From Macrostomum hystrix (Eukaryota > Platyhelminthes > Macrostomidae): a stretch of 64,000 bases of DNA. This document shows, in pieces, positions 14,269 to 26,500 of the stretch. The notes under the pieces were generated by a model that did not search any database, was not told the DNA's origin, and worked only from the letters and a program-made list of their open reading frames with translations. The stretch covers positions 21,815,501 to 21,879,500 of the forward strand of contig CATNEN010000001.1 in the NCBI GenBank assembly GCA_950097015.1. The letters are read 5' to 3'. The translations under genes and the position numbers were made by a program. The stretch's first letter is position 1. The number at the start of each line of letters is the position of its first letter.

Positions 14269-14580
14269 CAGTGAGCAGTCATTCTTTCGTCTGTCCATCA
14301 GCCGCCCAATGGCCACAAACATTGCGCGCAGCCTACGGACTGTTGGTTTCCTCACCAATATGCCGTGCCGTTGCACAGCCCGCCATCAACACCATGCAAC
14401 ACCTGGCCTGCTTCCGCTGCGTTACTTGCGGCTAGCCAGCAGCTCAGACAAGCAGTTGTCCAGCCTGGGAGCCTCCGTCGGCAGCTGCGCCACACATCAG
14501 CTCTGGTACAGTGGAACCGTCTGGGCCAAGCAGTTCATTTACAATCGGGGCTCATTCATGTGCGGATTTATGACCACATT
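14269..14580 (+). other. Exon-like unique segment, unidentified
   Basis: About 300 bases of GC-rich unique sequence, with composition like the real exons, sit between two minisatellites. One frame, from an ATG at about 14311, begins MATNIARSLRTVGFL and could be a mitochondrial-type N-terminus. Another frame contains HLACFRCVTCG, which looks zinc-ligand-like but stops at once. No frame gives a recognisable domain and no strong donor is seen at the right edge. It may be an exon of the same unit as 15787-15893. Confidence 0.3.
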
Positions 14581-14583
14581 TTA

Positions 14584-15745
14584 TTTTCTTGTCACTCTCC
14601 CTCACACCATTATCTGATATTCTTGTCACTCTCCCTCACACCATTATCTGATATTCTTGTCACTCTCCCTCACACCATTATCTGATATTCTTGTCACTCT
14701 CCCTCACACCATTATCTGATATTCTTGTCACTCTCCCTCACACCATTATCTGATCTTCTTGTCACTCTCCCTCACACCATTATCTGATCTTCTTGTCACT
14801 CTCCCTCACACCATTATCTGATATTCTTGTCACTCTCCCTTACACCATTATCTGATATTCTTGTCACTCTCCCTTACACCATTATCTGATATTCTTGTCA
14901 CTCTCCCTTACACCATTATCTGATATTCTTGTCACTCTCCCTCACACCATTATCTGATATTCTTGTCACTCTCCCTCACACCATTATCTGATATTCTTGT
15001 CACTCTCCCTCACACCATTATCTGATATTCTTGTCACTCTCCCTCACACCATTATCTGATATTCTTGTCACTCTCCCTCACACCATTATCTGATATTCTT
15101 GTCACTCTCCCTCACACCATTATCTGATATTCTTGTCACTCTCCTTCACACCATTATCTGATATTCTTGTCACTCTCCCTCACACCATTATCTGATATTC
15201 TTGTCACTCTCCCTCACACCATTATCTGATATTCTTGTCACTCTCCCTCACACCATTATCTGATATTCTTGTCACTCTCCCTCAAACCATTATCTGATCT
15301 TCTTGTCACTCTCCCTCACACCATTATCTGATATTCTTGTCACTCTCCCTTACACCATTATCTGATATTCTTGTCACTCTCCCTCACACCATTATCTGAT
15401 ATTCTTGTCACTCTCCCTCACACCATTATCTGATATTCTTGTCACTCTCCCTCACACCATTATCTGATCTTGTCACTCTCCCTCACACCATTATCTGATC
15501 TTGTCACTCTCCCTCACACCATTATCTGATATTCTTGTCACTCTCCCTCACACCATTATCTGATATTCTTGTCACTCTCCCTCACACCATTATCTGATAT
15601 TCTTGTCACTCTCCCTCACACCATTATCTGATATTCTTGACACTCTCCCTCACACCATTATCTGATATTCTTGTCACTCTCCCTTACACCATTATCTGAT
15701 ATTCTTGTCACTCTCCTTCACACCATTATCTGATATTCTTGTCAG
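14584..15745. repeat. Minisatellite, 34 bp
   Basis: About 34 copies of a unit with ATTCTTGTCACTCTCCCTCA followed by CACCATTATCTGAT. Copies are very uniform, with a few 31-bp deletions (near 15470-15510). It lies between the exon-like segments at 14.3-14.6 and 15.8-15.9 kb and may be an intron. Confidence 0.95.
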
Positions 15746-15786
15746 ATTAAGAACTGTCAGATTATTCTTTCATTGATTTAGAATTG

Positions 15787-15914
15787 TCTGGCTCGGAGGC
15801 TAACAGCCAGCAGGCAATCCGGAGCCAGCGGGCTCTGGATCGGCTGCAACATCAGCTTCGATGCAGCTCTGTATGCTCTCAGAGAGCCAAATAATTAACG
15901 GTGGAAATAAAAGT
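15787..15914 (+). other. Possible terminal exon with poly(A) signal
   Basis: A pyrimidine-rich tract ending GATTTAG is followed by about 105 GC-rich bases. Two frames end in stops just before AATAAA at about 15907-15912. One frame reads ANSQQAIRSQRALDRLQHQL, helical and Gln/Arg-rich; another ends FDAALYALREPNN. No family was recognised. Acceptor, short open end and AATAAA together suggest a last exon. Confidence 0.35.
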
Positions 15915-16439
15915 ACAGTAATGCGATATTACTAAACGCCTGTTCTCATTGCCAACTCAAAACGTTTCGGTACTACTGAAATGCTGTGCGGATGTGTCAC
16001 CATTCAGCTGAAGCTCAACTATTTAACCATGACCCCACAAGAACTCAACTCGCGATTGAGTACGAGCTTGAACTGCTCGATATTTCTATAAGAAGCTAAA
16101 AATACTTAAAACTTTGTTATACGAGCTCGTAGAATCCAGAATTTTAAACACCGGTAAAAATTACCCTAGATGGTGAATATTTAGTTGAAAAATATTTGTG
16201 TATTCTTTGCAAAATTACGCCAATTATGCAAGTAAATACTCGTGTTAAACATAATTACTCGTGGAACAGGCACGAGCTGAAGGACAAAACGCAGAAAGCC
16301 AGGATAAGCACACTCCTAGTCATGCTGATTTTAATGACACATTCGTGTCAATAAAAAACAAGTATCTTTAGGAGTGAGGATACTAGAGTTGGCTGTCAAG
16401 AGTGTCAACTCTCGTTCTAATGGTCCAATGAACTCAAAG

Positions 16440-16742
16440 AACCCATGACCTATCTAATGCAGGTTCAAGGCAAATGTGCAGCCGACAGCACAGCCGCAGC
16501 TATTGCGCGGCCCATCTAAAGGCTGCGTACGGCTGATCAGTCCATGGACTGGGGGGACGTCACACCCACCTTCAATTATCCCAGCTAATGCTGGTACCCA
16601 TTTAACAGCTGGGTGAACTGAAGCAATGCAGAGTTAAGTGTCTTGCTAAAAGACACAAATTGTTCCAGTGGAGTCAGGAATCGAACCCCCGACCTTCAAG
16701 TCGTGAGCCCGACGCTCTAACCACAAGGCTACAACCTTGATC
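16440..16742 (-). mobile_element. tRNA-derived SINE, family A, best copy
   Basis: Minus-strand tRNA-like head at about 16675-16740, with box A GTGGTTAGAGCG and box B GGGGTTCGATTCC. It is followed by a conserved body with CAGCTGGGTGAACTGAAGCA and AAGTGTCTTGCTAAAAGACA. This body layout is common in invertebrate and fish SINEs. A close relative is at 33.8-34.06 kb. Confidence 0.75.
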
Positions 16743-16744
16743 AA

Positions 16745-17400
16745 CAGTCAGCTTGAAAGAATTAGAAGTTAAGCCAAAGCATTACCCATATTGATTGATT
16801 AAAAAGTGTTACACTTTGTGCAGCAAAGTGCTGGAGAAAGAAACGGAGTTATTGCTGTGAGCCACTTTTTTATAATTAATCAGTTTGAAATAGCAGTTTG
16901 AAAAATTCAGGCTCTATATAAGCTAAGCTGAACTACAGCGCAGACTAAAAACTGAAAATTCACCTGTAAAATATGTTTTTGTGTGTAACTAAACAATTGA
17001 TCAGATGGATAGATAATTCTGTTGTTAGCAAAGCTAAAATGTTCAAAAACAAAAATATAACTATGCGAAATGGACTGTAATCTAACAGTTAAGGCAATAA
17101 GAAAATAAAATTAAGTTAGTAAAAAGCTTTAGCAGCTACTTAATAACCGCAAACGTAAGTAGTATTTAGCGGTAAGTGCATGCTAATTTGGCTAAATGGT
17201 TGTTATAAAACAAAATATCGACAATACTAAGGTCAAAAAGATTTGAACTATATGCGTAATGGGAATATTTTAGGCTTATAAGCTAAGAGGCTCCAATGCG
17301 TACCGACGCAAAGTTGTAAGAAAAACACAACAATAAATTATTGTGTGCAAATCAAAGGCTAAGGAGTCATTAATTTTAAATTGTATTTTTTAAGGGATTG
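16745..17400. other. AT-rich spacer, no gene seen
   Basis: No convincing ORF, SINE head or array between the SINE and the 33-bp minisatellite. Confidence 0.6.
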
Positions 17401-17404
17401 ACAA

Positions 17405-18055
17405 TGAAGTGTACTTTCGGGCAGGGGTTGGCCAGGAGTGAGTGTACATTAGTGAAGGGGTTGGCAAGGAGTGCGTGTACATTAGGGTAGGGGTTGGCCA
17501 GGAGTGAGTGTACATTAGGGTAGGGGTTGGCCAGGAGTGAGTGTACATTAGGGTAGGGGTTTGCCAGGAGTGAGTGTACATTAGGGTAGGGGTTGGCCAG
17601 GAGTGAGTGTACATTAGGGTAGGGGTTGGCCAGGAGTGAGTGTACATTAGGGTAGGGGTTTGCCAGGAGTGAGTGTACATTAGGGTAGGGGTTGGCCAGG
17701 AGTGAGTGTACATTAGGGTAGGGGTTGGCCAGGAGTGAGTGTACATTAGGGTAGGGGTTTGCCAGGAGTGAGTGTACATTAGGGTAGGGGTTGGCCAGGA
17801 GTGAGTGTACATTAGGGTAGGGGTTGGCCAGGAGTGAGTGTACATTAGGGTAGGGGTTTGCCAGGAGTGAGTGTACATTAGGGTAGGGGTTGGCCAGGAG
17901 TGAGTGTACATTAGGGTAGGGGTTGGCCAGGAGTGAGTGTACATTAGGGTAGGGGTTGGCCAGGAGTGAGTGTACATTAGGGTAGGGGTTGGCCAGGAGT
18001 GAGTGTACATTAGGGTAGGGGTTTGCCAGGAGTCAGTGTACATTGAGGAAGGGGC
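17405..18055. repeat. Minisatellite, 33 bp, each unit with TTAGGG and G-runs
   Basis: About 19 copies of a unit containing ACATTAGGGTAGGGGTTGGC then CAGGAGTGAGTGT. The minus strand reads as an uninterrupted 11-residue repeat (MYTHSWPTPTL) because 33 is divisible by 3. There is no flanking signal or domain, so it is treated as non-coding. G-rich on the plus strand. Confidence 0.95.
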
Positions 18056-18059
18056 TCAA

Positions 18060-18620
18060 GGGGCTGGGCAGAATCGAGTTTACATTGAGTAAAAATTAAT
18101 TGGTGGCTAGCTCAGCCCAGTAATATTTGAAATTAAAGATAAAGAAGCAGGATGAATTAAAAACCATTCTACGAGTATATTCACCTAAAAGTAAAAACAT
18201 GAAGATAGGCATAGATCTAGCCGTATACGGTCGTCTGTTGTAAAAGTCTGCAACTCACACAGAAAAATCACAGGTAAGAGAAAAATCTAAAGTAAATGTG
18301 CGGCAAATTATAGAAAAAGACATGAAGCCGAAACATTTCGGATATGTGCGAAGTCATTGTACGGAATTGGACAGACAACAATTAATGCAAAGCTAAGTGC
18401 CGTGTGAACTATGACCCAAATACCGAATGAAACAGATGTACTCCTAACACCAATGCTGGCACTGCAACACTGTCTGAACAACAGTTAGTTGAAATAATCA
18501 GTTTAAAGTGAAGAAAACTAACAAGTAGCGATAAACTACCCTCAAAATTAAGTACCGAAACTTTAATCCAATACTAGCTGAACTGAAGCTTAAGACTAAC
18601 GGACAATCAGTCAGCCAGCC
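18060..18620. other. Spacer downstream of ADPGK
   Basis: AT-rich sequence with no recognised gene; probably includes the ADPGK 3'UTR. Confidence 0.5.
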
Positions 18621-18625
18621 AGGCC

Positions 18626-20757
18626 TCACTCTCCAGTCGGGTCGATCTGGGGCAGGAGGCCGGCAGCCGAGATGTTGTCGCCGGCGCCGCCAGTCTGCCT
18701 GACCCGGGTGCATACGAGGCCGGGCGCCACGCACATTGTGAGGCTGTCGGAGCCGGCAGTCTCATTCCAGCAGCTGACTGGCTCGCTGGCATTGAATGTT
18801 CTCCGGTCGGCTCCGGGCAGTTCGCTAACAGCGAAGCTGTCATCCATGAGCAGCTTGACCCGGCTGACGTCCACATCGGGCACGGCGCAGGTGTACCGGT
18901 GGGCCACCAGGGCGGCCCTGGCAGCAGCCGAACGTGGATTGACCCAGCGCGAATCGGAGCGGGTCAGGATGGCCTGGAAGCCCAGGGTGTGCAGGTGGAT
19001 GCGGCTGGGCTGCCGCTTCGAGTCTGGGATGCAATGGGGTGGGGCGGGGATGCCAGATTTTGTTTAGAACAAATACCGTACGCAGGCACACGTACACACA
19101 GGTGTGTACATTTGAACTGACTTTCTAATTTTCAGGCAGTGCACACATTCACCGTGCCTTGGAGGTTGGCCATCAAGGTGCACGACAAGTCCCCAAGCCT
19201 TCTCTTCTCGGCTGCGTCCCAAAATGGATCTGGCTTCGTAAAGGAATCGAGCTCAGAAACCTTGGTGCGAGAGGCAACGCATTCGACCGCTGTTTACAAA
19301 GGTAAATATTCGGCAGCTAACCTGGCAAGTCGCGCAGGGCGGTATACAGCCGACGCATCAGGTCCAGCATGGTGGCCACGCGCGGATAAGCGGCAGAGAG
19401 TACAATGGGCTTGCCAGTCTCCAAGACGCTAACCAAGTTCGGCAGCTCCTGTTCGTTCAGGCCGATGGAGTCCGCTTTGTTCAGCACGTGATGCACCACC
19501 AGGCTGAGTATGTCGGCGTCGGCAAACGAAGCCATCTCAAAGTGGATCAGCGGGTGAGTCTGCTCTGTTAGGAAATCTCCCAGTTTGCCCAGCAATGCAT
19601 CCGGCTCGCTGGCATTGGAGTAGGGAATGCCGTCCATGAGCTGCAGGCCGCCAATCACCAGCACGTCGGGCCTGAAGGCGGCCAGGCTGGTCCGGAAATC
19701 AGGCAGGCTGGCCAGCCGAGGATTGCTCCGATCGCGGTGAAATATGAAACGATTGGCGCGCGGGGCTCGAAGCCCGGACCACTCGTCGCCAACTTCGTAC
19801 TCAACGCTGACGTGATAATCAGCGGATTCGTCTAGACCGGTCAGGATCACTCGACGGTGCAGGGCCGCGCTGTACTCCGGCGTTAGCGTTGCCCCTAGCA
19901 ACACATCCGAGCCGTCGTTAGCCAAGCGATTAGCCATTGTGGGCGCGTTGCCGCCCAGGGAAAATCGCCTAGCAACGCTAGCAGAGGCTTTTAGCCTGGC
20001 GATGATATCGGCAAATATGGACTCGTTGTCAAGGTAACGCTCCGCAGCTGCGCCCTAAATTAAATAGCAAGCAGCGATTGTTGCAGCGTGACTTCTGTTT
20101 GCCTCGATGTAATTTGTATGTACATTAGTACTGATGTCAATTGAATATACGTTGCTTATTTATAACGTTTACAACTGATGCACAATAAATTATCCCCTAC
20201 CAATGTACATCAATTGTCCATAACCAATGTACATGGATATAATCTACTACATATGCTTTCTTATCGCATACTCATGCATATAACTTTTCACTTACTATGC
20301 TCAAGTTAACACTCATTATAATGGATTTTTAAGTACTCGTTCGCACACAGCCACAGACCTGCTTGAAGAAGAAGCCAAACATCTGCCTGAAATCGGCCAT
20401 TGTCCGCAGGTGCTCCGGATAGCTGTCGAAGCCAGATGCCGGCGCCAGCTTTTCCAGCTCAGGCGAATCAAAGATCGACCAGAAATCCTTAGCCGTCACC
20501 ACAATGTCCACGCAGGCGCCCAGGCCAACAGCCAACCTGGGCCTGCGCGAGGCGGATAGCGAGTAGTTCTCAGCTACGGCCATCTGCCTAGCAACTAGGC
20601 GCATGTGGTCGAGCTGCTCGCCTGTTTGAACGCCGAGCAACTCGTGCCGGCTATTGAGCCAGTAGGCCAGAGCAAATGCCAGGGCGGCAACCAGGATTGA
20701 CGACTTGAGGGACAGCATTTGACTGGAATGCAAAGTTATGGAGAGCCTCATTAACAT
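18626..20757 (-). CDS. ADPGK: ADP-dependent glucokinase, ER-type, three exons
   Basis: Exons 20359-20757, 19322-20054 and 18626-19023 join in phases 0 and 1 to 509 residues, near the 497 of human ADPGK. The enzyme phosphorylates glucose using ADP. Signs in order: an N-terminal hydrophobic anchor (SILVAALAFALAYWL), RLAVGLGACVDIVV, GAAAERYL, SLGGNAPTMANRLA, EWSGLRAPRANRFIFHRD, then GGLQLMDGIP, SIGLNEQELPNLV, RIHLHTLGFQAIL and finally TGGAGDNISAAGL, whose GAGD carries the catalytic aspartate of the ribokinase-like fold. The protein stops 10 residues later, as in orthologues. The start may be Met1 (20757) or the Met nearer the hydrophobic segment at about 20718. Intron 2 (298 bp) is largely a SINE fragment. 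Confidence 0.94.
19080..19300 (-). mobile_element. SINE family B fragment inside ADPGK intron 2
   Basis: Diverged copy of the family B body: CACACAGGTGTGTACAT, then GTGCCTTGGAGGTTGGCC, then AAGGAATCGAGCTCAG and a GTGCGAGAGGCAA tRNA-like head. It makes up most of this short intron. Confidence 0.8.
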
Positions 20758-20839
20758 TAGCTAGGTGAAAACCATTGCTGGCCTTGAAAACTGTCCCTAA
20801 TTAATCAGGGCTAATCATCTTGATGGAATTGAGACCTCA

Positions 20840-21608
20840 AACGCAATGAAGGATCAGAGGAGCTGGTCCTGAAGGATCGGCCTTGAAAGTTAAGAAAGCG
20901 GTCCCTGAAGGATGAGATGATATGACCCTGAAGGATTAGAGGATTTGACCCTGAAGGATAAGAGGAGATGTTCCTGAAGGATAAGAGAAGACCCTGAAGG
21001 ATTAGAGGAGTTGACCCTGAAGGATAAGAGATGTTCCTGAAGGATAAGAAAAGACCCTGAAGGATTAGAGGAGTTGACCCTGAATGATAAGAGGATATGA
21101 CCCTGAAAGGATAAGAGAAGACCCTGAAGGATTAGAGGATATGACCCTGAAGGGTAAGAGGAGATATTCCTGAAGGATAAGAGGAGATATTCCTGAAGGA
21201 TAAGAGGAGTTGACCCTGAAGGATAAGAGGAGATGTTCCTGAAGGATAAGAGGAGTTGACCCTGAAGGATAAGAGGAGATGTTCCTGAAGGATAAGAGGA
21301 GTTGACCCTGAAGGATAAGAGGAGATGTTCCTGAAGGATAAGAGGAGTTGACCCTGAAGGATAAGAGGAGTTGACCCTGAAGTATAAGAAGAGATGTTCC
21401 TGAAGGATAAGAGGAGTTGACCCTGAAGGATGAGAGGATATGACCCTGAAGGGTTAGAGAAGACCCTGAAGGATTAGGGGATATGACCCTGAAGTTTAAA
21501 TAAATATGACCCTGAAGGATAATAAAAGACCCTGAAGGATTGGAGGATATGACCCGGAAGGATAAGAGGAGTTGACCCTGAAGTTTGAATAAATATGACC
21601 CTGAAAGA
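20840..21608. repeat. Minisatellite, 23 bp, CCTGAAGGATAAGAGGAG-type
   Basis: About 30 copies alternating GTTGACCCTGAAGGATAA and ATGTTCCTGAAGGATAA subtypes, just upstream of the ADPGK start. It shares its 23-bp length and the CCTGAAGGAT core with the array at 22.5-23.5 kb. Confidence 0.95.
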
Positions 21609-21609
21609 T

Positions 21610-22530
21610 AAGAGAGCACAAAAAAATAATGACATGATTATTTGACAATTGTAAAACAAAACATCAAGTGAAGGAACAAACAAACAAATAAATTTGTTAA
21701 AGTGTACTTCTAAGCAATTAAACTTTTTTTTAAGAAACTAAAAAATCATACATGACAGGAACTACTCACAAGATACTCAATTAAAGTATGAAGTGTGAAG
21801 TGTGACAGTTCAGAACAGCATAATAAGCAGTATTTGAAACCATTATCTTTGTAAGAAAATGGGCGAGATTATTGCATACAGAAACAATACAATACTCTGA
21901 TACAGAGATTAGTATTGTATTTTAGCAACGAACTAGATATTATTAACAATGAAAGAGTAATAAAACTTATACAGTCTGTTAGCAACGCTCCCAGTACTCC
22001 GCTAACAGTAAAAAAATTCGTTACTTTTAAGGTATGTATTATTAACGAGTAAGCGTTATATAAAAACAAAGAGTAACGAATAAAAACAAAGAATTCCAAT
22101 AAAGTAACGGATCAGAAAAGTAACGAAATTTATTTGAGGGGGGGAGATATATAGATTAATTAGCTACATTACAGACGAAAAATGAAAACAATCTCAGCTT
22201 TTTTTCGCGATTCTGTCTGTCGAAACCAACCAAGAAACTAAAATGTGAAGTTACATCAAACAATAAATAAAATGCACAAGCAAGTCTCTTTTTAGGACAC
22301 ATTAGTAACACATAAAATAAGGCATTGTTGACACATTCTAATCACATTCTTCGGAATGGCTGACAATGTACTCATAATTCAGATATAACATATAAGACAG
22401 CACTTCTAGAAACTCTGGGACAATTAATGACAAATAAATTACCTTTTATTGGAAAAGGAAGGGGAGAGAGTCTTAAGGATCTAGGATAGGGAAAGCAGGT
22501 TTAAAAGGACTATAGAGATGTTTTCATGCC
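21610..22530. other. AT-rich spacer with GTAACG-rich patch
   Basis: No gene seen. 21945-22125 contains several GTAACG/CGTTAC motifs resembling those at 29.16-29.30 kb, a possible shared repeat of unknown type. Confidence 0.45.
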
Positions 22531-22534
22531 TGCA

Positions 22535-23500
22535 GAGATCTGAAGGATCAGAGGGAACACACCTGAAGGATCAGAGGGAACACACCTGAAGGATCAGAGG
22601 GAACACACCTGAAGGATCATAGGGAACACACCTGAAGGATCATAGGGAACACACCTGAAGGATCATAGGGAACACACCTGAAGGATCAGAGGGAACACAC
22701 CTGAAGGATAAGAGGGAAAACACCTGAAGGATCAGAGGGAACACACCTGAAGGATCATAGGGAACACACCTGAAGGATCAGAGGGAACACACCTGAAGGA
22801 TAAGAGGGAAAACACCTGAAGGATAAGAGGGAAAACACCTGAAGGATCAGAGGGAACACACCTGAAGGATCATAGGGAACACACCTGAAGGATCAGAGGG
22901 AACACACTTGAAGGATCATAGGGAACACACCTGAAGGATAAGAGGGAACACACCTGAAGTATCAGAGGGAAAACACCTGAAGGATCATAGGGAACACACC
23001 TGAAGGATCAGAGGGAACACACCTGAAGGATCAGAGGGAACACACCTGAAGGATAAGAGGGAACACACCTGAAGGATCAGAGGGAACACACCTGAAGGAT
23101 AAGAGGGAACACACCTGAAGTATCAGAGGGAAAACACCTGAAGGATCAGAGGGAACACACCTGAAGGATCAGAGGGAACACACCTGAAGGATCAGAGGGA
23201 ACACACCTGAAGGATCAGAGGGAACACACCTGAAGGATCAGAGGGAACACACCTGAAGGATCAGAGGGAACACACCTGAAGGATCAGAGGGAACACACCT
23301 GAAGGATCAGAGGGAACACACCTGAAGGATAAGAGGGAACACACCTGAAGGATAAGAGGGAACACACCTGAAGGATCAGAGGGAACACACCTGAAGGATC
23401 AGAGGGAACACACCTGAAGTATCAGAGTGAACACACCTAAAGGATCAGAGGGAACACACCTGAAAGATCAGGAACCACCTGAAGGATCATGGGAAGACCT
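22535..23500. repeat. Minisatellite, 23 bp, GAGGGAACACACCTGAAGGATCA
   Basis: About 42 copies with AT(A/C)A and CA(G/T)AG variants. It ends about 80 bases from the stop codon of the RNFT-like gene, so it lies at that gene's 3' end. Confidence 0.95.
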
Positions 23501-23577
23501 GAATAAATCAATTGTATTACACTGTTCTGTCCAGAAATCTTGTGACAAAACTCAGCAGTTAGTCAAAGTGTTCAATT

Positions 23578-26500
23578 TCAATACAGCTGCAATCCGATGC
23601 AAGTAGAGCCGTTCATGTACTTCAACGGATCTGCCTCGGTGTCGCCATTGGTGGCGGCAGCCGCGGCCGCAGCGGCCATGGCTGGCAGGGTGGCGAAGCC
23701 TACCCGGCACAGGGGACACACGCGGGCGGCGCCGGCGCAGCTGAGCCAGCGCATCACGCAGTCCTCGCAGAACACGTGGGTGCAGCAGGCCAGACGGACT
23801 GGGCGCTCCATGGGCGCCTCCTGGCACAACGGACAGACGCCTTCAAGGCCCGTGGCATTCACCTGGCGGATAGGGGTTGAAATGACAAATTAGTCACAGA
23901 TGGAACACTCCTGATACTACCCCGCCGGAGAAGTGTTTAGATCGACTTTTAATTATAGTAATAATTGGAGGAGTACTCTCTGCAATTGAAAATTCCTTTG
24001 GTGACACTAGACCCGCAGCCAGCGAGGAGGCAATTCTGCCCATTTCGCTGACTCCTGAGCACACACGCACATGGATACTGTACACAGGCACACGCTCACA
24101 CAGGTGTGTACATCTGCCCTGACTTTCTCATCGTCAGGCAATTTACACTTTCACTGACTGTGCCTTGGAGGTTGGCCCTCAAGGGGCGCAAATTGCACGA
24201 CAAGCCCCCAAGCCTTCTCTCCGCGGCTGCGCCTCAAATGAATGTGGCCTCGCCAAGGAATCGAGCTCAGGGACGTTGGTGCGAGAGGCAAACGCGTTGA
24301 CCGCTCTGCCACTCACCCCACTGACTTCTTACTTAATATTGTCTTTAGCTGTTCCGACTGTACTGTCTGTAATTACAGATTCTTATTAGCATACTACATT
24401 TCTTACTACAATTACTACTCATTCGACTAAATTCAGTTTTCCCACTAGAGTTACTAACACCAGCTATAATTAGTTCTTTCAATAAATGTTTGCCTAAATC
24501 CATATTTCTAGCCAGATTAAGTTAAAAAAATTCAATTAGTGTTATTATCGATAGTTGCTACAGTACTCACAGTAGTCTGCTGCTGCTGCTGCTGTTGCTG
24601 CAGGCTGACGCGGCCTCCAATAACGCCGAGATCCCTAGAGAATAGAGCCAGCCGAAGCGGCGGCAGGCTGATGCTGACCACACGCCAGGCATGCCAGAGC
24701 TTACAGAGGCTGTACAGCACAGTTAGGATAGTGCAGTAGATTCTGTTGTCAGCGAAGCCATCCGTTAGCACAGCCATCCAGGGTAGGACTGGCGGCAGCA
24801 GTCTGTACAGGTGATACATTCTTTCTAGGGCTATGAAAATTCGGCAGCGAACGAGTCGCGATGCGCCCGGCCTTGTCGTCACCAGAATAACGGTCGCCTG
24901 AATGATTGGCGATGGAAATTTTTATATCGATAAATTTCGATAATGAAAATAAAAAAGGTAAATTTAAATCTTTGTTCAGGGGATAAAAGAAAAGTCTGCT
25001 TGGATAAATAACCTGCTGATTGAGGGATCAGAAAGAAGCGATGAAAATATTAGAAAGAAGGATCCGGAGCTGTAGAGATCGGAACCCCACTTTCAGATCC
25101 CTTTGATTCCAGATCCTCATTTTTGACCCCTTCAGCCCCAGATCCCCACTTTCCGGAGTTAAAGGGATCAGAAATTGGGGATCTGAAGCTGAAGGGATAA
25201 GAAAGTGGGGATCTGAAGCTGAAAGATAAGAAAGTGGGGATCTGAAGCTGAAAGATAAGAAAGTGGGGATCTGAAGCTGAAAGATAAGAAAGTGGGGATC
25301 TGAAGCTGAAAGATAAGAAAGTGGGGATCTGAAGCTGAAAGATAAGAAAGTGGGGATCTGAAGCTGAAAGATAAGAAAGTGGGGATCTGAAGCTGAAGGG
25401 ATAAGAAAGTGGGGATCTGAAGCTGAAGGGATAAGAAAGTGGGGATCTGGAGCTGTAGGGATCAGACAGTGGGGATCTGAAGCTGAAGGGATAATAAAGT
25501 GGGGATCTGGAGCTGTAGGGATCAGACAGTGGGGATCTGGGGCTGTAGGGATCAGACAGTGGGGATCTGGGGCTGTAGGGATCAGACAGTGGGGATCTGG
25601 GGCTGTAGGGATCAGACAGTGGGGATCTGGGGCTGAAGAGGTCGCAAATGAGGATTTGGAGCTGAAGGGATCTGAAGCTAAAGGGATAACAAAATGGGAA
25701 TCTTAAGCTGAAGGGAGCAGACAGTGGGGATCTGGGGCTGTAGGGATCAGACAGTGGGGATCTGGGGCTGAGGGGATAAGAAAGTGGGATCTGGAGCTGT
25801 AGGGATCAGACAGTGGGGATCTGGGGCTGTAGGGATCAGACAGTGGGGATCTGGGGCTGTAGGGATCAGACAGTGGGGATCTGGGGCTGTAGGGATCAGA
25901 CAGTGGGGATCTGGGGCTGTAGGGATCAGACAGTGGGGATCTGGGGCTGTAGGGATCAGACAGTGGGGATCTGGGGCTGTAGGGATCAGACAGTGGGGAT
26001 CTGGGGTTGAAGAGGTCGCAAATGAGGATTTGGAGCTGAAGGGATCTGAAGCTAAAGGGATAACAAAATGGGAATCTTAAGCTGAAGGGAGCAGAGAGTG
26101 GGGATCTGAAGCTGAATGGATAAGCAAATGAGGATCTGGAGCTGAAGGGATCAGAAATTCGGGAGGGGTGGAGGTACGAACGTGGCGTCTGGAGATACAG
26201 GTATTATATATTCATTTCGAATTAAGATATCAGCACAAAAGCAAAACACACACCTTGGTGCTTATAAGTCCCATCTTAAGAAGCAGATCTGTTGTCACCA
26301 ACACGAAGGCCAGGGTCCACAAGTCGAGAGGCCCACCGTTGGGCATCAGTGGCGGCAGGCAGCAGAGGCAACGCCACAGAGAAATGTTTCGGTAATAGTA
26401 CAGGACAGCCGCCACGCTGGCTGCCATGGCAACCGCTAGCCAAACGGCACCGATTCGTCTCTGATAAGTTCTAGCCTCGCGACGTAGGGCAGATGCCAGC

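Noticed and set aside
14380-14435. LIM/zinc-finger-like HLACFRCVTCG
   Set aside because: The frame stops immediately after, and the preceding C-x2-C pair of a LIM domain is absent.
16660-16742. tRNA gene candidates at several tRNA-like heads
   Set aside because: Boxes A and B are present, but no complete cloverleaf with acceptor stem; the same body sequence follows in several places, so these are SINE heads.
17390-18043. 217-codon minus ORF with MYTHSWPTPTL repeats
   Set aside because: 33-bp minisatellite in frame by arithmetic; no signal peptide, splice sites or unique flanks support it.
18672-19120. Plus-strand ORFs over ADPGK exon 3
   Set aside because: Opposite-strand shadows of the conserved ADPGK coding sequence.
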